A DNA stretch of 64,000 bases, from assembly GCA_025201375.1 (NCBI GenBank), contig JAIWZP010000024.1:410206-474205 (forward strand). The letters are read 5' to 3'. Position 1 is the first letter of the stretch. Each line of letters starts with the position of its first letter. Both the position numbers and the translations under genes were made by a program. Under the pieces are notes generated by a model. That model was given only the letters and a program-made list of their open reading frames with translations, was not told where the DNA came from and ran no database searches. Source of the stretch: Gongronella butleri (lineage: Eukaryota; Mucoromycota; Mucoromycetes; Mucorales; Cunninghamellaceae). This document shows, piece after piece, positions 46,281 to 57,519 of this stretch.

Positions 46281-47715
46281 TAGGCCGCACCGAGACCGTG
46301 GCGGAATTGGTCGATGCCAAGACCAACACGTGGAAGCTGACAGGCTTCAAGTGGTTCTCGAGCGCGACGACCGCCGACATTACGGTCGCCTTGGCACGCG
46401 TCATTGATCCCAAGACAGGTCTTGTCACACCGGTAAATATAGCCCATCTGAAAGCCACGTAATTGGCAAAGCGACGCGTCGGACGTGTTCCTGACGCGCT
46501 TTTTTTATGCTATTTAGGGAAGCAAGGGTCTCGCGTTGTTTGTTGCCAAGATGCGCCGCCCCGATGGCTCACTGAACGGCGTGCGCGTGCATCGCCTCAA
46601 GGAGAAATTCGGCACCAAGGCGCTGCCCACGGCCGAGCTCGAGTACACAGGCATGGAGGCCCAGATGGTCGGCGTCCCCGGCCGCGGTGTCGCCACCATT
46701 GCTTCCGTCCTCAACATCACACGCGTCTATTCGGCCATTGGCACCGTCTGCGCCCTCCGTCGCTGCCTGGCTCTCATCAAGGATTATGCGCGCAAGCGTG
46801 AGGTACGAAATCTCAATCTGTTGGTTGGAAAAAAAATAACTCAATTGACGCTTTTTTTCTTCTTTCTCTCGACTATAGTCTGGTCAGCGCACGTTGGACA
46901 AGACACCTCTGCACATCACGACACTGGCGCAATTGGAGTTGACGTTCCGCGCTGGCTTGCAGTTCTCTTTCTATACCATTCAACTGCTTGGTCGCACTGA
47001 AACGCGCCAAGACAGCCAGGAGGACATGGAAGTGCTGCGCCTATTGACGCCCATTGCCAAGGCCTATGTCTGCAAGATCGGCACGCACGCCATTGCCGAG
47101 GCCATGGAAGCCATGGGCGGCCAGGTATGGTTCATTTCCTCGTTTTGCGTTTTTTTCTTCTTTTTTTTTCTTTTCAGGGCAAAATTGACCTGTTTTTTTT
47201 ATTAGGGCTACATGGAGGAAGTTGGCCTTGGCCAGGCACTGCGCAATTCGATTGTGAACAACATTTGGGAAGGCACGACAAACGTTCTTGCGCTTGATGT
47301 GCTGCGCGTGCTTCAAAAGAGCAAGGGTGGTGCGCTCAAGACGGTTGCCAAGGTGATGACGTGCAAGCTGCAGGCCGCGCAGGCCGCGCACCCGGCGTCT
47401 CTCGCGCCGCTCGCGCAAAAGATTGGAAAGGCATTGGAGATGACGCTGCAAACGACGGCATCCTTGCAAGGCGTCGCCCTCGAGACCAGCATGCGCCAAA
47501 TCACGTTTGCCCTCGGTCGCATCGTGTGCGCCGTCTTGCTTCTCGAACAGGCCGCATGGTCGTACGAGACGAAATCCGCCGCCCACGACCAAGACATTGC
47601 CGCCGTCACCCAATTCGTCAACGACCCCGCCTTTGACCAGCCCATCACTGCTCGCTCCGATGCAGACATCCTCCAGGATGCCAAGCTGGTCTTCGGTCCC
47701 AATGCCAAGTTGTAA
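45232..47715 (+). CDS. Acyl-CoA dehydrogenase, AidB-like, with peroxisomal targeting signal
   Basis: Ten exons: 45232-45279, 45345-45477, 45548-45623, 45711-45895, 45971-46070, 46147-46187, 46284-46432, 46518-46802, 46879-47124, 47206-47715; 590 residues. Acyl-CoA dehydrogenase fold: N-terminal helical domain, the GQHMTERPGGSDVS FAD/substrate strand, a mid beta-domain (WKLTGFKWFSSATTADI), and a C-terminal helical domain with GYMEEVGLGQALRNSIVNNIWEGTTNVLALDVLR. The length and the long C-terminus resemble AidB/ACAD11-like enzymes more than short mitochondrial ones. It ends in AKL, a canonical PTS1, so peroxisomal import is expected. The first oxidation step of a fatty or branched acyl-CoA is the likely role; the chain specificity is not predicted. 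Confidence 0.9.
46241..46277 (+). repeat. 37-base T run in an acyl-CoA dehydrogenase intron
   Basis: Uninterrupted T tract in the intron between exons 6 and 7, ending 6 nt before the 3' AG (GCTTAG). It serves as an extreme polypyrimidine tract. Confidence 0.9.
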
Positions 47716-48480
47716 AAAAAAGGAGCAACTTGCGCGTTGCGCTTCGCCATCCTTGTAATTTTAGCAAATCTGTGCCATTGAGTGATAAACCATATGCCTT
47801 ATGCCACCGAAATAAAATCATCGCGTATTTATTGTCCTCGTCGACTTGATGCAGTGTAAAAAGACGTCAATTTATTTTACTGTCCATCATTGCTGCGACA
47901 TACCTGAAAAAAAAATCACATCATGCGCCTTTTGACGCGTGCAATGAAGTACCTGATTTGTTTTTTACGTGTCACTTTTATTGTTGTGAAGAAAATTACT
48001 CGATGGAAGCAACGCGCGCGGCATGGCTACCATGAGCGTGGACAGGAAAGTGCCATTTTTGTGTCTTTTGTATTTTTCAACATCATTTTCATAATAGTCG
48101 ATTTTTCATTATGCCAATGGTGACCCGATGGATCGCATCTTGGAGATTGTCGCACAAAAAAGAGAATATAGTCAATTGTACTGCCAGAATTGGCACTCGA
48201 TTGCCAATTGTTCGCAAAATGGTGCATGCCCATTGAATCATAATGAGTTGTGTCTTTTTTTTTTTTTTTTTTTTGTTTGTTTGTTTGTTTTATTGTGCCA
48301 GAACGGCGTCATTGTTGGATTCTGATGTCGCACGCGCGCACTACACATTGATTGTCCGTAAACTCACAAAGAATACAATTACACAAAAAAAATCAAGACA
48401 AAAAAAAAAAAAAAAAAAAAAAAAGGTAGAAATTGAGTCAAAGGACTCAATGGCGCAATTGGAGATGGCCCACAAGGACC
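47716..48480. other. Convergent intergenic region with T and A runs
   Basis: Lies between the acyl-CoA dehydrogenase (plus) and a zinc-finger gene (minus). Contains a T run near 48253-48272 and an A run at about 48400-48424. No gene seen. Confidence 0.45.
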
Positions 48481-49408
48481 TCAAAATCCCACGAGCGCGA
48501 TGATTTTATTAGCAACCAATCCATCAAAAATACGCTTCAAAACAGTTGTAATATGGCTCAGATAAATGAGCTCGATGAAAGACAAAATCATAAACATGAC
48601 CATATAGCGCACGAGTTTCTTGCCAAAGGTTGCTTGGTCTGCATTTGCAGGAGGAGGGACCTGATCCACTACAGGATCAACAGCATCAGTAGCATTAGCA
48701 GCAGGTAAGGGGCCTTGAGAATCAAAGATCGTCGCGTCAACAAAGGGCGCCGCGCCTTCCAATGGATCCCCATGATCAGCCAGGGTATCGTGAAGCAGCT
48801 CCTCGATACCAGCAGCTTCGCCGGGCTCATCACCACCGTCCAGATGGCCAAAATTCGGCATTTCTTCGAGAGGGACCTGGTCTTGAGAGCCGACGGGTTG
48901 GTTCTCGCCACCAGCAAAAGAGCCTGACACCAGACCAAAGAAATATTGCAAGAGAAACGCCAGGGATGTTAGCATTTCATGGAATTCCACTTGCATCCGT
49001 TCTTGCGCATTGTCCCGCGCAATCAAAAGATGGATTGTGGCGAGCAAGACTCCCTCATAAAATGACTGACCATTACCAGCAGCAGGTTGGACATCACCAC
49101 CATCCGATTCATCCGCCCTTTTAAAAAAACAATTAGAATTGAGGACGCACCATTCACATTTTTTTGTATTTTGCTTACTCAATGTGGGCGGCAATGAGAT
49201 GATCGAGGAAAGGCTGCGAGTCTTCAAACGTCTCGGTACATGAGCAGCAGCCAAACACGGTTTGTCCATACGGGGCGCGCGCAGTGGTGCCAGCCGGACG
49301 CCCCGGGAGATCCATGTCATGAAGTCGCAGCAGGTGAGAACGGAGGCGCACAGGACGACTGAAGTCTTTATCTTCGGGGCACAAAGGACATTGATATTCG
49401 ACGGGCAT
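48481..49408 (-). CDS. Zinc-finger protein with C-terminal membrane segment, family not recognised
   Basis: Two exons (49408-49179, 49117-48481); 288 residues. The first 77 residues hold two C2H2-like fingers: CPLC...H-x4-H, then CCSC...H-x4-H. After an acidic linker come hydrophobic stretches (FYEGVLLATIHLLIA and LTSLAFLLQYFFGLVSG), an acidic/Ala-Pro-rich middle, and a strong C-terminal hydrophobic helix (YMVMFMILSFIELIYLS) near the end, as in tail-anchored proteins. The combination is unusual. It could be a membrane-tethered regulator, but that is only inferred from layout. TATAAAA lies 79 nt upstream. Confidence 0.65.
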
Positions 49409-49486
49409 GATTCACACCAAGCGGGGAAGGATCAAATTGAATAAAAACAAGCAAAGAAAAGAGAGAAAAAAAGATGCCGATTTCTC

Positions 49487-49493
49487 TTTTATA
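49487..49493 (-). promoter_or_regulatory. TATA box of the zinc-finger/membrane gene
   Basis: The minus strand reads TATAAAA, 79 nt before the ATG at 49408. Confidence 0.45.
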
Positions 49494-50749
49494 CTCTCTC
49501 CTCGAAATCAGACAATGAATTGCTCGCGACAGTGAACAAAGAGAAATCGCGCCTGTCGTGTTCCTGATTTGGCAAACGGGAAGCATCCCCGGCCTTTGTC
49601 CCTTTTGATGCCTCATTTAAATGCAGCATTACCGCCTCTGAAGCGTCACTTTGATTGTGTTTGCTTAGGGAGGCACCGAATCTTTATTTATTTATTTTTT
49701 TACCCATTGCCAAAGGTGGACGGCTGACCTCGCCCACGGTTGTCAAAAAAAAAAAAAATGAAAACGAAAAAAAAGAATGCCGAGACTGTGACAGCAGCTG
49801 AGCGCGTAAAATAAACATTCATGCACTTGCTCTTTTTGAACGAGAGCAAACATTGGCCATGTCATGAGCTGCGATAGTGTGGTTTCATTGACATGACTGC
49901 GTCGATGCTTAAATTTTTTTTTCATTGTTTTTCTCGTTGCCAACGTGTTGATCTTTTGCTCGCCGCCCGCTCTGTTTCATTGTGCACCGCGCACGTCTGA
50001 TGCTCTGCATGTCAATGCTCATTGTCACCAAAGTGCGGGCTCCAATTTTGTGTTTCTGTGAGATCGGCAGCACCACGTCTGCTAACTGCCCCGCCGCATG
50101 ACGCAACTCGACGAGCCTTGACCTAAAACAGATTCAAGTCTCCAAATCGTGTTGTTTCAGTATGACTGGTGTTGCAATAATGCGATCTCGATCTAATTCT
50201 ACCTATGTGCCCCTCTCGTGGACATTGAAAACATTGCTCAAATGTCAAGGTCGAAATGCAGCCATCGAAAAAGTCATGACGAAAAAATCATATGTTCAAT
50301 GATATACCAAGCACGTAAAAAATGGCTGACGAAAACCCTCAAATATCGTTAATCGTCAGTCTTGTTCATCAACTGGCTAAGATTTGGGATGCCATCTGGA
50401 CAAGCTCAACTGTAGGAATTCCTTCAAAGTGGCCAAATAATCAATTTAAACATGCTTTTGTCTACTTTCTCTGGAAGTTTTGGTACGATCAAAGCAAGTT
50501 TGCTCTTGAAAGAAACAATGCGCCGAGGCGATGCAAGCGTTTGCATGCTTGGATAGGTTTTTGAAAATTTCAAATAGGTCAGAGACAAAGGGCGGATGCG
50601 AGTGCTCTTTATTGATGAAAGACATGTGGAAATGACATAATGGACTATAGACAGATGCTACAATGACGTGAAAATAGAATGAAAGATAGAAGCGGTAGCA
50701 ATTGGGACTGAGCGTGACGCGACTCGTCACGTTTTCAGGGGCTCTAAAT
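49494..50749. other. Gene-less region
   Basis: No supported gene. An 80-codon frame at 50322-50564 has no gene-like context and was not accepted. Confidence 0.4.
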
Positions 50750-50892
50750 CTAATAAGCGCTCTCCAGGGCGACACGCAGATCTTCAATCAGGTCGTCAAT
50801 GCTCTCAATGCCGACCGACATGCGCACCAAGGTATCCGAGATGCCAAGCTTAGCGCGGTCCTCCTCCGAAACAGACGCGTGCGTCTAAAATT

Positions 50893-50937
<45 letters not shown>

Positions 50938-52291
50938 AGTCTCTAGGGTCAACTCCGTCCAATTCCGTCCAATTCCATGCCAATTGCCCAGGCCAATTCG
51001 CCTCTTCCTTTTTTGTTGTTCCTTTGTGCTTACCATGACGGCGGGGGCCTCGATCAAGGACTCGACACCACCAAGGGATTCAGCAAGGGTGATGTATTGG
51101 AGCTTTCCGAGGAAGCGATTGACGTTTTCGAGGGTGCCCTTGATGCGGAAGGAGACCATGCCACCAAAGCCGTGCTGCTGGCGCTTGGCAAGCTCGTGGT
51201 TGGGGTGCGAGGGCAGACCAGGGTAAATGACGTCGTCGACTTGGGCGTGCGTCTCTAGGAACTTGGCAACTTGCATGGCATTTTCGGCATGGCGCTGCAT
51301 GCGGATCTCGAGGGTCATCAGGCCACGACGTGCCATGTACGCGTCAAATGCCGAAGGCACGGCGCCAATCGAGTTTTGCAAGAATTGGAGCTGTTCGTGC
51401 ACTTCCTTGTTGTTGGTGACGGCAACACCCATCACGACGTCCGAGTGGCCGTTGATATACTTGGTGACCGAGTGCACAACCACATCCGCGCCGAGCGCAA
51501 GGGGGTTTTGGAAATACGGGCTCATAAAAGTGTTGTCAACCACCAAAAGCGCGCCGTGCGCATGCGCCAAATCGGCAACAGCCTGGATATCAATAATGCG
51601 CAGCGTCGGGTTGGTGGGCGTCTCCAGCCAGACAAGCTAATAGGAAAAGAGAAGAAAAAAAAAAAACAAGAAAAATGAATGATCCGATTCCTTTGACTGC
51701 TCAATTCCCTCGCAATGACATCCAGTGCATCCCCGTTGCTCCATGCCTGTCCCTAATTTTGTTCTTTCTTACCTTTGTGTTCTCACGGAAATGGCCCTTG
51801 ATGTTGTTGGCATCGTCCAAATCGACAAAAGTGGCCTCGACACCATTGTTGACGGCCACGCGGGTAAAGTAGCGGTAGGTGCCGCCATAGACGTCATTGA
51901 CGGAGATCAAATGCGAGCCAGTGTGCAAGGTGTTGAGGATGGTAGCAGTGACCGAGGAGCCCGAGGCAAAGGCAAGGCCATACTGAGCACCTTCCAAAGC
52001 AGCAACAGCCTGTTCAAAGTTGTGGCGCGTGGGATTGCCCGAGCGCGAGTAATCATAGCCCTAAAAAAGCGAAAAAGTAAGCATCAGGTACGACCACGAG
52101 GCTCGAAAATTTTTTTTCTCACCCCCCGTGAGAAACATTGGTCTACTTACGGAATGAACACCCGCAGCGGATTGCTTGAAGGTCGTGGACAAGGACATGG
52201 GAGGAATGACGGCGCCAGTGACGGGATCAGGGTTCATGCCCGCGTGGATCGCGCGCGTACCAAAGCCAGTGGAAGATTTCGAGGGAGACAT
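50750..52291 (-). CDS. CTH: Cystathionine gamma-lyase (PLP-dependent trans-sulfuration enzyme)
   Basis: Four exons (52291-52151, 52060-51773, 51636-51034, 50884-50750); 388 residues. Cys/Met-metabolism PLP family throughout: GFGTRAIHAG, YSRSGNPT, FASGSS, YGGTYR, LVWLETPTNPT, DNTF, the PLP lysine K202 (HSVTKYINGHSD), SLGGVESLIEAP and the C-terminal VRMSVGIESIDDLIEDL. Length and the C-terminus favour cystathionine gamma-lyase, which cleaves cystathionine to cysteine, 2-oxobutyrate and ammonia; cystathionine gamma-synthase is the main alternative. The last intron contains a 41-base A run (a T run in gene orientation). A TATAAA is about 110 nt upstream. Confidence 0.9.
50895..50935 (-). repeat. 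41-base A/T homopolymer in a cystathionine gamma-lyase intron
   Basis: On the gene strand it is T41, ending 10 nt before the 3' AG; the longest such tract in the window. Confidence 0.9.
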
Positions 52292-52400
52292 GATTCTATC
52301 GAGGAGTCTAATATGTAAAAGAGGGAGAAGGGAAAGAAAAGCTTGCAATTGCTAAAGGGGAAAGACAAAAAAAAAGAGGAACACGTTCCTCGGCTGGGTT

Positions 52401-52406
52401 TTTATA
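52401..52406 (-). promoter_or_regulatory. TATA-like box of cystathionine gamma-lyase
   Basis: The minus strand reads TATAAA, about 110 nt before the ATG at 52291. Confidence 0.4.
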
Positions 52407-52980
52407 TCTTGGTTCCAGAGTGATGGCCCCGACAAATGCAAATGCGGATTTGTGGCTGGCCAGGTGTAATCTTGCTCATTTTGAAGACCGCCCATTGGCT
52501 ACCGGCTCAACCCCCCCCCTTCTATTCCCCTTTTGACCACTGCTGCTGCTGCATAATCAGGCCTGCAATGCTTACAAATTTCGCAATTCCAGGCAAACTG
52601 ACGCTATCGGGCTGTTTCTCCCCCCACCTTTTTCAAACGGTATTGCTTACGGATCACCTTGTAGCGTGTCAGTCTTTTCTCTTTGTTTATTTTTTTTGGC
52701 TTCACCTTCGGCTTTTTCGGCTTTCAAATTGACCTCCAAATTGCCAAAAGCACGATGGCTTGTGCAACTGCATTTGAAACAATGCGATCGCACTGAGATC
52801 ACGAAGGCGTCAATGACGTCTCCGCGGGCATTGGACGTAGAATTAGGCAGCGGCGCCCTACCACCGCCCTCAATTGCCGGCCAGCGGCGCGCCCCAATGG
52901 ACAAACTTTTTTTTTTTTGGTCAATCTCTTTCTTTACGCTTCCTTTTTACTGTTTTTTTTCTGTCCCTCCTCCTTTCACT

Positions 52981-54685
52981 ATGGCTAAAGGCAAAGAAAA
53001 GCAGAAACAGGTGCTCTTGGCTGTGCCTGACGGGCCAATTGACGCTGCAGACGACACCGACCCCTATTTGACGAAGCTCGGTGGCTTGCCTGTAAGTCAC
53101 GTTTCTTTTGTTTTGTTCTCGTCGTCTCACTATGATCTGATCGTGCTTAGATCTGGCTGCAAGACTCGCATAGGCCGGACGCTGATTGTTTCAAATGCAA
53201 AGTGTGCCGCAAATGGATGTATTTGCTGTGTCAGACCTATGTGCCCCTGCCTGACTCGGTGTTCCACCGTGTCCTCTATGTCCTCGGCTGCAATCGACGC
53301 CAGTGCATGGGCAAGGACGGCAGGTAAGCCCAAAAGCGCTGGAAAAAAAAAAAAAGAAAAGAACGCCATTTCGCTCACTTTTCGCTTTTTTTCATTAGTT
53401 TTGCCGTCATTCGCTCGCATCTTGCCGATCCAGAATACGTGAAAGATCGCCAAAAGAAGGATGCACAAAAGAAAAAGCAGCAACAAAAGCAGAAACAGCA
53501 ACAGCAACAAAAACAGACGAGTAATTCCTCTGGATTCGGTGTTCCCCAAGGTTTTCAGGTAAAATAGCAACAAGAGAAGCTGCATGTCGCGTTTGTAGAT
53601 GGTTGTGGAGGCCACCGCTGCGCATCTGGCAAACATCGACGCGCTTTGACGCGCTTTGACACGCTTTTGACGCGACTTTTGACGCGACTTTTGATGCTTT
53701 TTCGGACACTTGACACGAATTTGCATAATCCCAAGTGAGAGTTTGACATTTATTTTTGTGCTTTATTTCATGCGCGTAGATGGGCGATGTGTGGGGTGCA
53801 AACAAGTCGTTTGGCGCAAACACGGGTGGATTTGGATCAACGACAAGCGCGTCGTCTATGCCATTTGGATCAAGTGCCACAAGCACGTCTGGCGGATTTG
53901 GGACACTAGGTTTTGGTGCAAGCAAAGTGACCCAGACGGAGAAAAAGGCACAGGCGGAACCTGCTGCGGATACACTGGCAAAGCGCCTTGGCGCCTTGGC
54001 ACTGGATCAGCAAGATGGCGCGAAAAAGGCATCACCGGCGGCGGCCAGCAAGCCGACAGTGCCCATTGACACGGCTCTACTGCCATCTTTCCCAGGCGAG
54101 TACCTGTACACGATGAATGAGGACGTGAGCGAGGCAAAGCAAGAGGGCGACGCGATCGACATCAGCAAATACCAGGAATACATCGACATGGCGGAGCAGT
54201 TCCTCGAAGAGGGCGACGCCGACGACGATGCGGCTGCCAAGGAGCAAGGTGGCACGTGGAGCAATGAGGCCTACGAGAAACAAGCTTTGCCGCGCGGCGT
54301 TGACAAGCAATTCAAGCGATTCACTGAACGTGTCGCGCACGAGCCCAGTCAATGTGTCCGCTACGAGTGGGCAGGCACACCGTTGCTTTTCCATGACACA
54401 AACACCATCAAACCACCCGCGTGCCCGCTTTGTGGCCAGCCACGCGTCTTTGAAATGCAATTGATGCCAAATGTCTTGTCCATCCTGCCTGCCGCGGACG
54501 CTGCCGCTTCATCCTCAGCCCCCGCCACCCCCAGCACAAAGCAGCAGCAACTGGACGCGCTCAATCAAGGCATGGACTTTGGCACTATCTTGGTTTACGT
54601 GTGCCAAGGCGATTGCCATCCTGGAGATGAGCTGGACGCCTCACACGTCATAGAAACAGCCATTGTGCAATACGAGCGAGATTAA
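52981..54685 (+). CDS. PDCD2 / Tsr4 family chaperone of ribosomal protein uS5
   Basis: Four exons: 52981-53091, 53151-53323, 53399-53558, 53780-54685; 449 residues. The N-terminus has YLTKLGGLPIW, then the Cys-rich zinc region (CFKCKVCRKWMYLLCQTYVPLP, CNRRQCMG). The middle is Lys/Gln-rich and then Gly/Ser/Phe-rich. The C-terminal PDCD2_C domain has FTERVAHEPSQCVRYEW, CPLCGQPRVFEMQLMP and DFGTILVYVC. Yeast Tsr4 and human PDCD2 hold newly made uS5 (Rps2) and deliver it to the pre-40S particle. The third intron (221 nt) carries short GACGCG-containing repeats at about 53638-53700. The gene is convergent with the Alb1-like gene; their stops are 124 bp apart. Confidence 0.92.
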
Positions 54686-54808
54686 GAACGAGCCGTGTAG
54701 ATGTAAATTTGTTTAATCCAGCAGATAAAAAAGATGAATATGTACAAGGAGCATGAAATCAATGGATATGAAGTGGGAAATGGAGATGAAAAAAAGAAAG
54801 AGCACTCT

Positions 54809-55385
54809 TTAAGCAGACGCGCCCAGCGTGGTGCCAGGACCAGCAGCGGCAGCAGCCAAGACCTCCTCGGGCACAATCACTTGGACGCGCGCCTTTTTGG
54901 GATCAGCTTGCACAACGTCTGATACAAAAAAAATATGAGTAAAATTGACTTTTTTTTGTTTCTTTCAAAATTTGCTTACCAGTCATCTCTTCCTCGGGAC
55001 CATCGCCCATGCCAAGGCTGGCCATGAAGCGTTGCTCCTAAATACAAATCAAAAATGTGAATTGGCTGATTCACTCGGGCCAAAAACAGACAAACTTACG
55101 TTGCGAATAGCGCGGTCCATTTGCTTTTGCTTCTTGGCACTGAGTCCTTGCTTGCCGTGAAGCACAGTCTTCTCAAAAGAAGCTTTGGACTTCTTCACCT
55201 TGGAGATACGACGACGCTGGGAGTTCAAGCTCGTACCCTTGGCTAAAACAAGCAAAAAAAATAAAATAAAATAAGAAAAAAATCGTATGTCTCCGCAAAC
55301 GCAAGGACAGGTGCATCAAATGATACAACGTCTGCACAAATAACCTGTACTTACACTTGTTAATACTGCTACGACCACCAGGCAT
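54809..55385 (-). CDS. Small basic protein resembling ribosome biogenesis factor Alb1
   Basis: Four exons (55385-55355, 55242-55100, 55037-54980, 54918-54809); 113 residues. It starts MPGGRSSINKSKGTSLNSQRR, which recalls the MPSKNSIN start of fungal Alb1. A strongly basic helical centre (KVKKSKASF, LSAKKQKQMDRAIRNEQR) and an acidic, then Ala-rich end follow. Alb1 works with Arx1 on late pre-60S particles in nuclear export. The match rests on the N-terminal motif, size and charge pattern, so it is moderate. Its neighbours PDCD2/Tsr4 and ZPR1 are also protein-synthesis chaperones. Confidence 0.55.
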
Positions 55386-55602
55386 TCTAGAAACAAAGAG
55401 TAAAAAGACGGAAAGAGCGAGAACAGACTGGTTTTTTTTTTTTTTTTTTTTTACAATTGAGTGGCTTTGTGGCAGCGGCAATTGATCAGCAATGCGCCTT
55501 GGAGAGTTGAATCTCCGCCATCTTTTTTCAAAATGAAGCTTCGAGGGCTGAAAAGCGTTTCTTTTCTTGTTTCTTCACTTCTTTTTTTACGTTTGATCAG
55601 TT
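55386..55602. promoter_or_regulatory. Short divergent intergenic region, Alb1-like / ZPR1
   Basis: 217 bp between start codons, with a 22-base T run and CAATTG motifs at two places. It probably contains both promoters. Confidence 0.45.
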
Positions 55603-57258
55603 ATGTCCTCCAACGAGCCCCTTTTTGTCGACTTGCACGACAACACCAAGCCCACAGAAATCGAGAGTCTGTGCATGAAATGCCAGGAAACCGTGAGTGC
55701 TCCTTTTTTCCCCTTATGTCACCGCGCTTTTAGCTTTTTTTGCGCGTAAAAGACCTGACGTCTCATTTTTTTTTTTTTTTGGATTACAGGGCATGACTCG
55801 TTTCCTGTTCACCAAGATCCCCCATTTCAAGTAGGACATGCCGCAGAAATCAATGTGGAATGAGTCACTCACCCAAACAATTCCTTTTTTTAGGGAGATT
55901 ATTGTGATGGCCTTTGAATGTCCCCATTGTGGCTTCCGCAACAATGAATTGCAAAGCGCTGGCGCCTTTAACGAGAAGGGCGAGACCGTGACACTCAAGG
56001 TGGAAGGCAAAGAGGTAAGTTTTTGTAGTATTTAATGGATATTGGGTTGCTCATGGGAGTGATTTTTTTTTTTGCTTATTTTGCGGCAGGACATGAATCG
56101 CCAACTGGTCAAGAGCGATTATGCTGCGGTGCGTTTTGAGGAATTGGACATGGACATCCCTGCGAACCGCAGCCGCGGTCTGCTGACCACTGTTGAAGGC
56201 TTGCTTTCCAACGCGATTGACGATTTGGCTGAGGGCCAGCCGGTGCGCAAGCACGTGGACGAGGCGCTGCACGATAAGATTCAGCAGATCATTGACACGC
56301 TCGAGCAATACCGCGACGGCGCACAACCGTTCACGCTCGTCATTGACGATCCCTCGGGCAACTCGTATGTCGAGAACCGCTGCCTGCCTGCGCACGACCC
56401 CCAATTGAACCTCCGTTGGTACGTGCGCACGCCCGAGCAGAACGCCGAGCTCGGTATTGGAAACGACCAGTCGGCCACCGAACAGGCCCTTGACCAGCAA
56501 CAGCAGCAACAAAACAACGAGGACGAAGAGGTCCCCGAAGTCCTCACGTTCCCCGCCAATTGCTCCCACTGCCACGCCCCCAGCGAGACAAACATGCACA
56601 TCCTCGACATCCCCCACTTTAAGGAAGTCGTCATCATGGCCACCAACTGCGATCACTGCGGCTACAAGAACAATGAAGTCAAGGCGGGCGGCCCCATCTC
56701 CGACAAGGGCAAGCGCATCACCCTCAAGCTCACGGACGCTGAGGATCTGTCCCGTGATATTTTGAAGGTAAAAACAAAAAGAAAAAGGATGGAAAATCAA
56801 TGAAAATCAAGAAAACATCACCATTGACTGATTTTTTGACTATTTTTTTAATACACTAGTCGGAAACATGCGGTCTGTCGATTCCTGAGATCGACTTGGA
56901 GCTGACCCCTGGTACGTTGGGCGGCCGCTTCACGACGGTTGAGGGCTTGCTGCGCCAAGTGCACACGGAATTGGAGGAACGCGCGTTCTCGCACGGTGAT
57001 TCGTCGACGGCCGAGTCCAAGGAGAAGTGGGAATCGTTCCTCAAGAACTTGGACGAGGTTGCCGAGGGCAAGCGCCTGGGTGTCACGCTCATCGTCGACG
57101 ACCCCTTGGCCAATTCGTACTTGCAAAACCTTTATGCCCCGGATGACGATCCTGAGATGACCATCGAGGACTATGAGCGTGACTTTGACACCAACGAGTC
57201 CCTTGGTCTCAATGACATGAACACCGACAACTACCACGCCGACCACGCCGACGCCTAA
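55603..57258 (+). CDS. ZPR1: Zinc-finger protein ZPR1 (eEF1A folding factor)
   Basis: Five exons: 55603-55692, 55790-55830, 55894-56014, 56090-56767, 56860-57258; 442 residues. Two ZPR1 modules, each a four-Cys zinc finger plus beta domain. Module 1 has C24-x2-C27 and C53-x2-C56 (SLCMKCQE ... FECPHCGFRNNE). Module 2 repeats the layout (NCSHCHAPSE ... IPHFKEVVIMATNCDHCGYKNNE). Each is followed by FTTVEGLL-type and TL(V/I)(I/V)DDP motifs. ZPR1 binds eEF1A and helps it fold, and shuttles to the nucleus. A Gln-rich insert (LDQQQQQQNNEDEE) joins the modules. All metal ligands are present. Confidence 0.95.
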
Positions 57259-57519
57259 TTCCCTATTTTTTTTCCTTCTTCCCCCCCCGCAAAAAATCGC
57301 TATTTGTTCTTTATTTTTGGAACCACGCCCTCCCATTTACTTGCATCTTGTTTGAATACTGTAACGAACACTTAGAATTAAACATTGTTTTATAGCTGAC
57401 ATATAACTTGTTGCATGCCGTTCACCAAAAAAAAAAAGGGGGGAGGGAGAACGCGCGATAAAAAAGGAGAACAACTCACCTTTTCAGCAGAAAATCCTGC
57501 ATCTTGCATTTGGTGCTCA

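Noticed and set aside
50322..50564. 80-codon frame in the gap upstream of cystathionine gamma-lyase
   Set aside because: No domain, no leader or splice context; probably chance.
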